Assembly (NCBI GenBank): GCA_016282555.1 | Contig: JAEEKU010000065.1 | Coordinates: 1 to 20,282, forward strand | DNA: 20,282 nucleotides | Direction: 5' to 3' | Origin: Methanomassiliicoccaceae archaeon | GTDB taxonomy: Archaea > Thermoplasmatota > Thermoplasmata > Methanomassiliicoccales > Methanomethylophilaceae | Part shown: piece by piece, positions 12,741-19,811 of the stretch | Layout: each line of letters starts with the position of its first letter | Numbering within the stretch: the first letter of the stretch is position 1 | Position numbers and translations under genes: made by a program | The notes under the pieces: generated by a model | The model's input: only the letters and a program-made list of their open reading frames with translations | Database searches by the model: none | Told to the model about the DNA's origin: nothing

Positions 12741-13893
12741 ATGCGGCGCGTGCGGCCGGCCGAGAATAGTCGATCTTTCCAAGGCGACGTCCAGATGCCC
12801 TTACTGCGGGGACGCCTCCGACAACTCCAGGCTCGCGGTGTATTACACTTCGGCGGTCCAGAGCGAGGTCAGGGAAGCGCTGGCGCGGTCGCAGGGATTC
12901 GTTCCTCCGGATTCCGGGGAGAAAAGAAAGCGCATTGAGTTATCGGATCCGGAATCCACTCTTATCTACCGCTACGAGCGCTGCTCCGATCCGGAAGTTA
13001 AAATGAGCATCCTCGCCGAAGGGCTGTCGGAGCTCAAGAGCACTTTCACGATGGACGACGTGCGGAGAATCGCCGGGGATAAGGCTGAAAAGATGGTCTC
13101 CGCCATGCTGGACCGCTGCCTCATATACGAATCCAGGCCCGGATATTACAAAGCGCGATCAATGGCGCGGGATATCGTTTCTTCCTTTGCCCTCGAGCTT
13201 CAGAACCTCGCGGACGATCCCGGGAAGCCTGACGTACATGTTGCGGTAGAAATAGAACGCCGCTATGATCAGCATCAGAACCTGGCACGCGTAATAAACG
13301 ATCTCCCCTCCGAGCTCCCCGCCCTGGAGAACCACGGTGAACAAGAGATTGAACGCGACCAGGGGGATGAGGCCCTGAAGCAGATACTGGACGGGAAGGT
13401 TTCTTGCGATCCCCTCCCCGATGTTGGTTCCGCAGGCTCCGAGAATCATGGCGAGCGACACCGAGATAACAATCATAGTAACGGAGGACGCGTCGAGATA
13501 CTCCGCCGTGGACGCCAGAACGAAACATATCCCCGTGGCGATCCCGCTGGACATCCCCAGGCCCAGGGCGTAGCCGTAGAAAACGGAATCCGATTTCCCC
13601 CTGAACCTCTTCAGATTCATGACGATGAGCATAGCCATCATTTCGACGGCGGCGAAGAGCACCATATAAATCGGATTGGATGCGAACTTGAAGGTCGTCA
13701 GCGCGAGGAAGAGAACCGATCCGATGACGAGACCGACGATGAACAGTCCGAAAAACGCGGGGTCGCTGAAAAACGGCTGCTCCACTCTGGGGTAAGTATA
13801 CTCTCTGACCACGAGATACATCAGAGCCAAGGCCGGCCCGATTCCGAGAATCATGGCGAGGCCGAACACCAAATCCATGGAGCGCAGACTTAA
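12724..13893 (+). CDS. Zinc-ribbon/winged-helix protein (DUF5817-like) with run-on C-terminus
   Basis: The start ATG overlaps the pdaD stop. The N-terminal zinc ribbon has C7/C10 and C25/C28 (CGAC...CPYC). A linker follows, then a helical winged-helix-like region ending in SRPGYYKAR near residue 145. This order matches archaeal zinc-ribbon proteins that end at such a motif (compare haloarchaeal ESRGEYR ends); the family name is from memory. Here no stop follows. The frame continues 244 codons to a TAA at 13891-13893, entirely across the antisense of the 7-TM gene, producing a hydrophilic His/Glu/Asp-rich sequence that looks non-native. The functional gene probably ended near 13158, with the stop lost by mutation or sequence error. 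The role is unknown; nucleic-acid binding is a fair guess. Confidence 0.65.
   Translation: MYGLAKCGACGRPRIVDLSKATSRCPYCGDASDNSRLAVYYTSAVQSEVREALARSQGFVPPDSGEKRKRIELSDPESTLIYRYERCSDPEVKMSILAEGLSELKSTFTMDDVRRIAGDKAEKMVSAMLDRCLIYESRPGYYKARSMARDIVSSFALELQNLADDPGKPDVHVAVEIERRYDQHQNLARVINDLPSELPALENHGEQEIERDQGDEALKQILDGKVSCDPLPDVGSAGSENHGERHRDNNHSNGGRVEILRRGRQNETYPRGDPAGHPQAQGVAVENGIRFPPEPLQIHDDEHSHHFDGGEEHHINRIGCELEGRQREEENRSDDETDDEQSEKRGVAEKRLLHSGVSILSDHEIHQSQGRPDSENHGEAEHQIHGAQT
13159..13878 (-). CDS. Conserved-looking seven-helix membrane protein, function unknown
   Basis: The 239-residue product has about seven hydrophobic helices (near residues 2-24, 42-63, 69-88, 99-122, 132-150, 167-186 and 195-213) and a short basic C-terminus. 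Motif-like parts are TYPRVEQPFFSDP after helix 1 and GACGTNIGEG in the loop after helix 5. I recognise no transporter or enzyme family. The membrane pattern supports coding on this strand rather than the opposite one. Its TATA box (minus-strand GATAAAATA, 13901-13909) overlaps the stop of the upstream PAPS-reductase-like gene and is about 27 bp from the ATG, so it has its own leaderless transcript. Confidence 0.85.
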   Translation of the reverse strand: MDLVFGLAMILGIGPALALMYLVVREYTYPRVEQPFFSDPAFFGLFIVGLVIGSVLFLALTTFKFASNPIYMVLFAAVEMMAMLIVMNLKRFRGKSDSVFYGYALGLGMSSGIATGICFVLASTAEYLDASSVTMIVISVSLAMILGACGTNIGEGIARNLPVQYLLQGLIPLVAFNLLFTVVLQGGELGGEIVYYACQVLMLIIAAFYFYRNMYVRLPGIVREVLKLEGKGRNDIPRH

Positions 13894-13903
13894 AGAAAGT
13901 ATT

Positions 13904-15841
13904 TTATCTTATTGCAGAGGGAGGCGCGCCGCAAGCGTGCGTTCCCCCGGTCTGAACCATCAGTTTGTCGTAGTAATGCATAACCATGCAGGATTTTTCG
14001 CATTTCCCGCAGGATACGCATCTCTTGGCGTCGACGATCATTCCGCCGGAGATCTTTATCGCGTTTCTGCCGCATTTTTTCGCGCATATTCCGCAGCACG
14101 TGCACATCTGCGCGCGGACCGCGGCTTTCAGGGCCTTGCTGAAAACGGATTCGGCCTTATCTGCGTCCGGCGCGGTAACCGAGATCTGCCCCCCGCCGAA
14201 GAGCTTCGCCCTGCCCGCGGGAGTCTTCAGGAGCGCGACTTCGTAGTCTGGTGAATATTTCACATCGCCGTAGAGCTTCAGCGCCTCCGCGACGTAAGAG
14301 AAATCCCTGTTCCTGCGCATGCGGACTATCGCTTCCATGGAATACCCTCCCGCGGCGCAGGGGGAAGCGCCCTTCAGAAGCTCCACCGACGGTCCCGCGG
14401 ATTGTTTTTTCACGGTCAGGCAGAGCCCTTCGGAGAGAGCCTCCATCTTCGGGGGGAGGATTTTCCATCTCCACAGGCCCAGATCCGCATATTCGGGGGT
14501 GAGGCCGTTTTCGGAAGCGTACCTCTCGAGATAATTTTCCCATCTGGCGTGCATCTCCGGATGGATCCTGCGGGTGTTCTGCCATTCGCTGGAGAGGCTG
14601 GCGGGACACAGATAGCATCCGATCCTTTCGAAATCTTTTTTGTAAAGTGGATTGAAATCGAGCCCGCAGGCGAAAATATACGCCCATACGTCGGCCGCGC
14701 GCCAGTTTCTTATCGGATTCAGATTTATCTGGCCGGGGACGAACGGATTCTTCGTGACGAATCCGATGGACGACCGCGAATACGATTCCAGCCTGCGGTT
14801 GCCCTCCACCGTTACGGTGCCTCCGGGAAAGTCCGAATTGATGAGATCGGTGACCGGGCCCAGCTTGCAGACCTTGCAGCACCAGCGGAAATCTTTGGCC
14901 GGGGGCCCGAACGCGCCGACGTTGTCCCAGAATCCGTTTCCTCCGGATGCTTTGTGCAATTTGCAGCGGTTCGCGGCCGCGAATTTTTCGACGTATTCTA
15001 CGGTCTCCGGAAATTCCAGTCCGGTATCCGCATAGATCAGTTCCGGCTTGCCGGCGGCGGCGCATGCCAGGGCGTAAGCGGCCAGCGAGTCTTTTCCCCC
15101 CGAGAAGGATACGGTGAGCGGAAGTTTCTCCGACCGGGCGAGAAAATCCCTGATCTCCTTCGCGGCGGCGCGCCCTAAGCGTTTCGCGTGGCCGCGGTTG
15201 CACCCGGCGAAGGTCTGCAGGCCGGCGTCCGGCGACGGGACGAGCCCCGAAGGCTCGGAGATATCCCTGATCTTCACCGCTTTATCCTGATTTCTAAGAT
15301 CGGCGGAGCATGCCGCCGCTACACCCGCGCCGATTCTGGAGCCTTTGCGGAGAATCACCGGGCTTCCCGCGGGAAAATCTCCGGAAACGTCCCTGATGTT
15401 TCCGCCCGGGATGTATTTTCCTTTGAGATGGCCGGACATGTTTCCGAAAACGATCACGTTTTTCACTGCGCAATCCGAAAAGAGTTCGGCGCCCGCCTGT
15501 CTTATCTCGAGAAGGATGCGCCCGGATCTCAGATCGAATCTGAGCACCCCTACGACGGAGCCGTGGGCTATGATCTCGTCGGTGCGGTCCTCCCCCGGGA
15601 TCTTGTTCAGGAACATGGATTTGTTCCTCAGCGGAAGATCCGTTCCGAAATTCTCCCTGAAAAGGCGAAGGACGAGCTTCACGCTGTCTCCCATGCACGG
15701 CCTTATATCTCCCGGGCTGTTGATCTCGAACTCTCTCCCCGGAGAGCCGCACTCCGAACAGGATCCGCCGAGAAGCAGCGTGCCGCAGGTATCGCACCAT
15801 CTGCATGTTTCTTTGCCGTGGGAGACGTTTTTCCTATCCAT
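13904..15841 (-). CDS. PAPS-reductase-family PP-loop protein with zinc ribbon and two ferredoxin clusters
   Basis: The 645-residue multidomain protein has a zinc-ribbon-like N-terminus (C13/C16/C19 and C28/C31) and a central region (about 85-175) that looks like a PUA-type RNA-binding fold (VKNVIVFGNMSGHLKGKY). A PP-loop ATP pyrophosphatase follows (SFSGGKDS, 245-252), then a Cys set C321-C322/C325 with C409/C412. The C-terminal ferredoxin has two complete CxxCxxCxxxC motifs (C580-C590 and C608-C618). Related methanogen proteins are annotated as PAPS reductases, but a PUA region, PP-loop and Fe-S clusters equally suit tRNA or other RNA thiolation. No sulfate-activation genes are nearby. TTATAAAT (15869-15877 on the plus strand) lies upstream of a nearly leaderless start. 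Confidence 0.85.
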   Translation of the reverse strand: MDRKNVSHGKETCRWCDTCGTLLLGGSCSECGSPGREFEINSPGDIRPCMGDSVKLVLRLFRENFGTDLPLRNKSMFLNKIPGEDRTDEIIAHGSVVGVLRFDLRSGRILLEIRQAGAELFSDCAVKNVIVFGNMSGHLKGKYIPGGNIRDVSGDFPAGSPVILRKGSRIGAGVAAACSADLRNQDKAVKIRDISEPSGLVPSPDAGLQTFAGCNRGHAKRLGRAAAKEIRDFLARSEKLPLTVSFSGGKDSLAAYALACAAAGKPELIYADTGLEFPETVEYVEKFAAANRCKLHKASGGNGFWDNVGAFGPPAKDFRWCCKVCKLGPVTDLINSDFPGGTVTVEGNRRLESYSRSSIGFVTKNPFVPGQINLNPIRNWRAADVWAYIFACGLDFNPLYKKDFERIGCYLCPASLSSEWQNTRRIHPEMHARWENYLERYASENGLTPEYADLGLWRWKILPPKMEALSEGLCLTVKKQSAGPSVELLKGASPCAAGGYSMEAIVRMRRNRDFSYVAEALKLYGDVKYSPDYEVALLKTPAGRAKLFGGGQISVTAPDADKAESVFSKALKAAVRAQMCTCCGICAKKCGRNAIKISGGMIVDAKRCVSCGKCEKSCMVMHYYDKLMVQTGGTHACGAPPSAIR

Positions 15842-15948
15842 CTGAACGTTCCCGATGATGCGCAGACAGATTTATAACTGTGCGCCGTACCGCGCCAAGA
15901 CGGGCTCTCCGTAGTAACCTTATATAAACAAAGCGACTGACACGGCTC
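15842..15948. promoter_or_regulatory. Divergent promoters of PP-loop protein and M50 protease
   Basis: A minus-strand TTATAAAT at about 15870-15877 serves the PP-loop gene. A plus-strand CTTATATAAA (15919-15928) is centred 25 bp before the protease ATG at 15949. Confidence 0.6.
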
Positions 15949-16635
15949 ATGGATATGACCGATGATCTGCTGAGGGTGAATTCCGGATTCGGCAGCCCCA
16001 GATTCAGCAGGACGGAACTGAGGGATATCGCGATATCCATTCTGGTCCTCGCGCTGTCCTTCACCATAGTATTCGCGGGAAGGAACAACAGATTCATAAT
16101 GACCGCGTTCGAGAATACGTTCGGCGCCGGGCTGGGCTCCTACGCCGGACTGTTCGCCGTGTGCATAGGGCTGGTAGTCATCAGTTTCCTTCTGCACGAG
16201 TTCGGACACAAATTCACCGCCCAGAAACACGGGCTCTGGTCGGAGTACCGCATGTTCCCGATCGGCCTCGGGATATCGCTGCTGCTGTCTTTCGCGGGCT
16301 TCCTGTTCGCGGCGCCGGGAGCGGTCATGATCTCGGGGCAGATGGACAACCGCCTCAACGGGAAAATATCGATAGCCGGGCCGGCGGTCAACCTCGTGTT
16401 CTCCGCCGTAGGGCTGCTCGGATGCATTCTGCTGAACGGAAACCAGTGGGTGGTGCCGTTCTATCTCCTGGCGAGCCTGAACGCGTCGCTGGCTCTGTTC
16501 AATCTCATCCCGTTCCCGCCGCTGGACGGCTCGAAGATCCTGAAATGGAGCATTCCCGTGTGGATAATCGCGGTGGTTCTCGGAGCGGCCGAATTCATCG
16601 GGCTTATGAACCTCGGGCTCTACTATATGGTCTGA
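15949..16635 (+). CDS. M50-family (site-2-protease-like) membrane metalloprotease
   Basis: The 228-residue membrane protein has the zinc motif H83-E84-F85-G86-H87 in a transmembrane helix and the third-ligand motif NLIPFPPLDG (185-194, Asp193). Together these define the M50 intramembrane proteases that cut transmembrane segments of regulators or signal peptides. Hydrophobic helices lie near 26-43, 64-85, 104-125, 141-163, 169-187 and 199-225. There is no PDZ or CBS domain, so it is a minimal form close to the rhomboid-sized archaeal group. The substrate is unknown. A second ATG at 15955 is an alternative start, but the TATA spacing fits 15949. Confidence 0.92.
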   Translation: MDMTDDLLRVNSGFGSPRFSRTELRDIAISILVLALSFTIVFAGRNNRFIMTAFENTFGAGLGSYAGLFAVCIGLVVISFLLHEFGHKFTAQKHGLWSEYRMFPIGLGISLLLSFAGFLFAAPGAVMISGQMDNRLNGKISIAGPAVNLVFSAVGLLGCILLNGNQWVVPFYLLASLNASLALFNLIPFPPLDGSKILKWSIPVWIIAVVLGAAEFIGLMNLGLYYMV

Positions 16636-16651
16636 AAAACAAAAAAAAAGA

Positions 16652-16665
16652 GGGGGATATCCCCC
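16652..16665 (-). terminator. Hairpin terminator between convergent M50 and glcD-like genes
   Basis: GGGGGATATCCCCC is a perfect palindrome followed on the minus strand by TCTTTTTTTTTGTTTTTC, a strong terminator for the oxidase gene. On the plus strand the following CGGTTTTC is weaker. Confidence 0.8.
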
Positions 16666-16671
16666 CGGTTT

Positions 16672-18114
16672 TCACATATATTCCTTGCAGGGATATCTGA
16701 GACGTCCGAGAATCGGGCCTGTCCACTGATCCGCTTTTCCCGGATTGAGGATGTTGTCGGGATCCATGGCTTTCTTAATCGCTCTGATGGAGGAAAGCTC
16801 GGATTCCCTCTCCTTCATGTAATTGGGAGCCTTGGAGATCCCCACGCCGTGCTCTCCGGTGACGGTTCCGCCCAGCTCTATGCAGACGTCGAATATCTCG
16901 TCCACCGCTTTCACGCCGCGGTCCCACTCGTCTTTGTCGGTCGGGTCGATGACCATCTTGGTGTGGAGATTTCCGTCGGACGCGTGCCCGTAGGTAGCGA
17001 TCGTGACTCTGTACTTCTCCGCTATCTCCTGGAACGCCTTGACCGCTTTGGGAACCTGGGAAACGGGAACGCCCATGTCGTCCGCGAGAGATACCGACGA
17101 GCACCCCGGCTTGAGCGCGGAGAGCGAAGTCATGACCGATTTTCTGGCATCCGTCCACTTGGCTATCAGATTCTTGTCCTTGGTGGGGGTGACCGACACC
17201 GCTCCCGTCTCCGATGCGACCTCTTCCACGATCTTCAGATCCCTGTCGATGATCTCGTCCGTCTCCCCGTCGACCTCGACGATGCAGAGCGCGCCGCAGG
17301 AGGGCAGAGGGTTTCCCCGGGCCTGGTTGACCGCCGTGATGCTGACGCTGTCCATCAGCTCGCAGGAAGCGGGAATCAGAGGCTTGGCTATGATGGCCGA
17401 AATACACTTTCCGGCATCCTCGACGGTTCTGAAAGCGCACAGGCAGGATGCGGATTTTTTGGGTTTGGTAGTGAGCTTCAGGGTGACCTCGGTTATTATA
17501 CCCAGAGTCCCCTCGGATCCGCACATGAGCCTGGCGAGCTGATATCCGGACGCGTCTTTGATCGTTCTGGTTCCGCAGCGCACGATCTCGCCGTCGGCTT
17601 TCACAAACGTCAGGCCGAGAACGAAATCCCTGGTGGCCCCGTATTTGACCGCGCGCATCCCGGAGGCGTTGGTGGCGACCATTCCGCCTATCTGGCAGGC
17701 CTCCGCGGATCCGGGCGACGGCGGGAAGAAGAATCCGTATTTGGATAATTCAGCGTTGAGATCGTTGTATATGCATCCGGCCTCGACGTCCACCCACAGA
17801 TCGGCCACGCTTATTCTCTTGATTTTGTTCATCCGCTGCATGGCCATCACGATTCCCCCTTTGATCGGAACCGCGGCGCCGCACAGACCCGTGCCGGAAC
17901 CTCTGGGAACCACCGGAATCTTGTATTCTGAAGCGATCTTCATTATCTCAGAAACCTGCTCCGTCGTCCTGGGCTGGACCACGATGTCCGGAGTGCTGTG
18001 AAATATAGATGCGTCGAAACCATACGTGTAGAGAACCGCCGGCTCGACCGAATAGCCGTCTTTTCCGACTATTTTCTCGATCCGGCAAATTATTTCCTTT
18101 TCCAACAGGGACAC
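16672..18114 (-). CDS. FAD-linked oxidase, GlcD/D-lactate dehydrogenase type
   Basis: The 480-residue product has the FAD-binding PCMH domain (residues about 40-220, with VVPRGSGTGLCGAAVP near 68-83 and PPSPGSAEACQIGGM near 131-145). The C-terminal oxidase domain carries YGHASDGNLH near 376-385 and GTVTGEHGVG near 415-424. Such enzymes oxidise 2-hydroxyacids such as D-lactate or glycolate and pass electrons to an iron-sulfur partner (GlcF/HdrD type); no partner gene is next to it here. The start is taken as GTG at 18114 because AGGAG lies 8 bases upstream and no in-frame ATG precedes it. The substrate and physiological direction cannot be read from the sequence. Confidence 0.9.
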   Translation of the reverse strand: MSLLEKEIICRIEKIVGKDGYSVEPAVLYTYGFDASIFHSTPDIVVQPRTTEQVSEIMKIASEYKIPVVPRGSGTGLCGAAVPIKGGIVMAMQRMNKIKRISVADLWVDVEAGCIYNDLNAELSKYGFFFPPSPGSAEACQIGGMVATNASGMRAVKYGATRDFVLGLTFVKADGEIVRCGTRTIKDASGYQLARLMCGSEGTLGIITEVTLKLTTKPKKSASCLCAFRTVEDAGKCISAIIAKPLIPASCELMDSVSITAVNQARGNPLPSCGALCIVEVDGETDEIIDRDLKIVEEVASETGAVSVTPTKDKNLIAKWTDARKSVMTSLSALKPGCSSVSLADDMGVPVSQVPKAVKAFQEIAEKYRVTIATYGHASDGNLHTKMVIDPTDKDEWDRGVKAVDEIFDVCIELGGTVTGEHGVGISKAPNYMKERESELSSIRAIKKAMDPDNILNPGKADQWTGPILGRLRYPCKEYM

Positions 18115-18227
18115 CTCTGCTTCTCCTATTATGGACGGCGTATTTAGGGAATTGCATAGCTCAGCGGATGCCGGGATCCCGGGCCGGAGTCATTCACGTT
18201 AAATACGATGATAAAATCCGAAGTTTC

Positions 18228-18854
18228 ATGAAATCCACAATAGTGCTCCTCGGGCCCCCGGGATCCGGAAAAGGAACCCAGGGGGAGAAGCTGTGTTCCG
18301 AATTCGGATACGTGAAACTCTCCACCGGAGACATGCTCCGCGAAGCAGTCAAAAACCAGACCGAGCTCGGAATGAAAGCGAAACAGTACATGGACTCCGG
18401 AGCCCTGGTTCCCAACGATCTCATAATCGGCCTCATGAAGGAGAAGATTGCCGCCGCGGACGGAAAAGTCATTCTCGACGGATTCCCGAGGACGATCGAG
18501 CAGGCGGACGCCCTGTCCGGACAGCTGGACGTGGATCTCGCCCTCAACCTCGACGTCAAGGACGAGGAACTCATAAAAAGAATCACCATGAGGCGCTCCT
18601 GCCCCTCCTGCAATGCCGTTTACCACCTCATCTACAACGCCCCTAAAACCGAGGGGATCTGCGACAAATGCGGCTCCAGGCTCTACCAGAGAGACGACGA
18701 TACGGAAGCGACCGTCCTCAACAGGCTCAGCACCTACCGCGAGAAGACCATGCCTCTTATCGGATATTACGAGTCCAGAGGAAAACTGGTCACCATCGAG
18801 GGAACCGGAACCATCGACGAGATATTCGAAAAGGTCAGAAAAGCGATCCAGTGA
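18228..18854 (+). CDS. adk: Adenylate kinase
   Basis: The 208-residue enzyme of the long, bacterial-type ADK family converts AMP and ATP to two ADP. The P-loop GPPGSGKGT spans 9-17, the AMP-binding part includes STGDMLR (32-38), and DGFPRT is at 84-89. The LID domain holds a zinc site C125/C128 and C145/C148. A longer open frame exists upstream, but the ATG at 18228 gives the canonical N-terminus and lies 25 bp after a TATA-like TTAAATACG (18200-18208), so the mRNA is leaderless. Confidence 0.97.
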   Translation: MKSTIVLLGPPGSGKGTQGEKLCSEFGYVKLSTGDMLREAVKNQTELGMKAKQYMDSGALVPNDLIIGLMKEKIAAADGKVILDGFPRTIEQADALSGQLDVDLALNLDVKDEELIKRITMRRSCPSCNAVYHLIYNAPKTEGICDKCGSRLYQRDDDTEATVLNRLSTYREKTMPLIGYYESRGKLVTIEGTGTIDEIFEKVRKAIQ

Positions 18855-18857
18855 TCC

Positions 18858-18873
18858 CGCGGATGACTCCGCG
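18858..18873 (+). terminator. Terminator of adk
   Basis: CGCGGA and TCCGCG form a perfect 6-bp stem with loop TGAC just after the stop, followed by CCCTTTATTTATTTT. Confidence 0.65.
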
Positions 18874-18906
18874 CAAACCCTTTATTTATTTTACCTTTGG
18901 ATATAC

Positions 18907-18966
18907 ATAACTGTATATATGTACGAAACCGCATGAAAACCGATAATAATGACCATATACAGTTAT
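18907..18966. promoter_or_regulatory. Promoter and 12-bp inverted-repeat operator of regulator pair
   Basis: ATAACTGTATAT (18907-18918) recurs as its exact reverse complement ATATACAGTTAT (18955-18966), 36 bp apart. The second arm ends 4 bp before the regulator ATG. A TATA-like GATAATAAT (18942-18950) lies between the arms, about 25 bp before the ATG. The arrangement suits autoregulation by the winged-helix protein encoded next. Confidence 0.55.
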
Positions 18967-18970
18967 AGTC

Positions 18971-19279
18971 ATGAAGAACGGATCCGTCCAGCCGGCCCTT
19001 GACAGGAACGGTATCGGCATTCTCATCGTTCTTCTCGACAGAGGCTCCACGAATCTGTCCGGCCTCGAGGACGTCGTCTCCAACCTGACCACCAGGAAGG
19101 CCACTGTGGAGAACCTCAGAAAACTGGATCTCGTAACGTTCGAACCCGTCAGAGAGCCGCGCCTGTGCTTCAGAATAGCCCTGACCGAACACGGAAAAGT
19201 GATCGCCGCTCTTCAGAAGATAGCCAACGACTGCATCGCCGGCAGTTTCGACGTGGAATCGGCGCAGATCGATTCCTAG
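18971..19279 (+). CDS. Small winged-helix DNA-binding protein
   Basis: The 102-residue product looks like a stand-alone winged helix-turn-helix of the MarR/ArsR-like class: a helical N-terminus (GIGILIVLLDRG), a recognition-helix-like TTRKATVENLRKLDLV (about 41-56), then wing strands and FRIALTEHGKVIAALQKI, where xLTxxGxxV is the typical last wing and helix. It has no ligand domain. It stops at TAG, the only TAG among the 20 gene stops in the window. Reading through it would add 11 more codons to a TGA at 19313-19315. It lies 40 bp before a second regulator of the same fold, probably in one operon, with an inverted repeat upstream. Confidence 0.75.
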   Translation: MKNGSVQPALDRNGIGILIVLLDRGSTNLSGLEDVVSNLTTRKATVENLRKLDLVTFEPVREPRLCFRIALTEHGKVIAALQKIANDCIAGSFDVESAQIDS

Positions 19280-19319
19280 GTCCGCGCGATCGTTTCCGGC
19301 AGCGGAGAAGAGTGACGCC

Positions 19320-19667
19320 ATGCGGACCGATTACAACTGGCTGTTCTGCGAGAGCGACCTGGCCGGCGTTATGGTTCTGGCTCTGGATCTCGAAGTAATC
19401 CGTTCGAGGGACCTTCTCCGGGTGGACAGCAGGTACGATCACATGAAGAAATGCGCCTCGGTTCTGGAAGAGAACGGGCTTCTCGTATCCAGACATACCG
19501 AGAGCCCCCGCCCCGCGACCACGTATTCCCTTACGCACAAAGGCAGAAAAGTGGCGGTGATGCTCAAAAGCATAAAGTCGCTGGTCGAGGGAGAATACAG
19601 CATACCCGCCATCGACTCCGGGAATCTGGACGAGGAGCTCTCCGGCCGGCGCGGCGAAAACATGTAA
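19320..19667 (+). CDS. Second small winged-helix DNA-binding protein
   Basis: The 115-residue product shares the winged-helix layout of its neighbour: helices to about residue 50 (MKKCASVLEENGLLVSRH as recognition helix and turn), a wing (RPATTYSLTHKGRKVAVMLKSI), then a helix and an acidic tail. The two proteins are similar in length and pattern but not closely alike in sequence, so they are distant paralogs at best. GGAG about 12 bases before the ATG serves as a ribosome-binding site, which supports cotranscription with the first gene. They might act as a heterodimer; the target is unknown. Confidence 0.72.
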   Translation: MRTDYNWLFCESDLAGVMVLALDLEVIRSRDLLRVDSRYDHMKKCASVLEENGLLVSRHTESPRPATTYSLTHKGRKVAVMLKSIKSLVEGEYSIPAIDSGNLDEELSGRRGENM

Positions 19668-19706
19668 CGAAATGAATATAAACTATAAGCCAATCCGACC
19701 GTCAAA

Positions 19707-19811
19707 GCCGGGGTGGCTCAGCCTGGTGGAGCGTCGGACTCATAGGGTTCTGGTCGTTAGACCTCTTCCAGGGAAATCCGAAGGTCATGGGTTCGAACCC
19801 CATTCCCGGCA
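19707..19811 (+). tRNA. tRNA-Met (CAT), elongator type, with intron
   Basis: The exons fold into a 74-nt tRNA: acceptor GCCGGGG/TCCCGGC, D stem GCTC/GAGC, anticodon stem TCGGA/TCCGA with loop CTCATAA, T stem ATGGG/CCCAT, and discriminator A. The CAT anticodon and a start unlike archaeal initiator tRNA point to elongator Met; tRNA-Ile2, which also reads CAT in its gene, is less likely. CCA is not encoded. A TATA-like GAATATAAACT lies about 25 bp upstream. Confidence 0.88.
19745..19775 (+). other. 31-nt tRNA intron at position 37/38
   Basis: The sequence between A37 and A38 can form an internal hairpin (GGTC-GTTA-GACC) and pairs TCTGG with CCAGG around it, as expected of a bulge-helix-bulge substrate for the archaeal splicing endonuclease. 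The exact cut could shift by one or two bases because of the flanking A run. Confidence 0.8.

Noticed and set aside
14157..15203. 348-codon minus-strand ORF inside the PP-loop protein gene
   Set aside because: It is an Arg-rich shadow frame with no motif. The main frame has the PP-loop and all ferredoxin cysteines.
16652..16665. Palindrome GGGGGATATCCCCC as a possible repeat-element end
   Set aside because: A hairpin followed by a run of nine T on the oxidase strand, located between two convergent stops, is best explained as a terminator.
18009..18227. Extended N-terminus of adenylate kinase from the longer open frame
   Set aside because: The P-loop family start is at 18228 with a TATA box 25 bp before it. 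The extension overlaps the divergent oxidase gene start and has no homology-like features.
18933..18968. 11-codon ORF just before the first winged-helix regulator, possible leader peptide
   Set aside because: It has no ribosome-binding site, its ATG probably precedes the predicted transcript start, and it is short enough to be chance.
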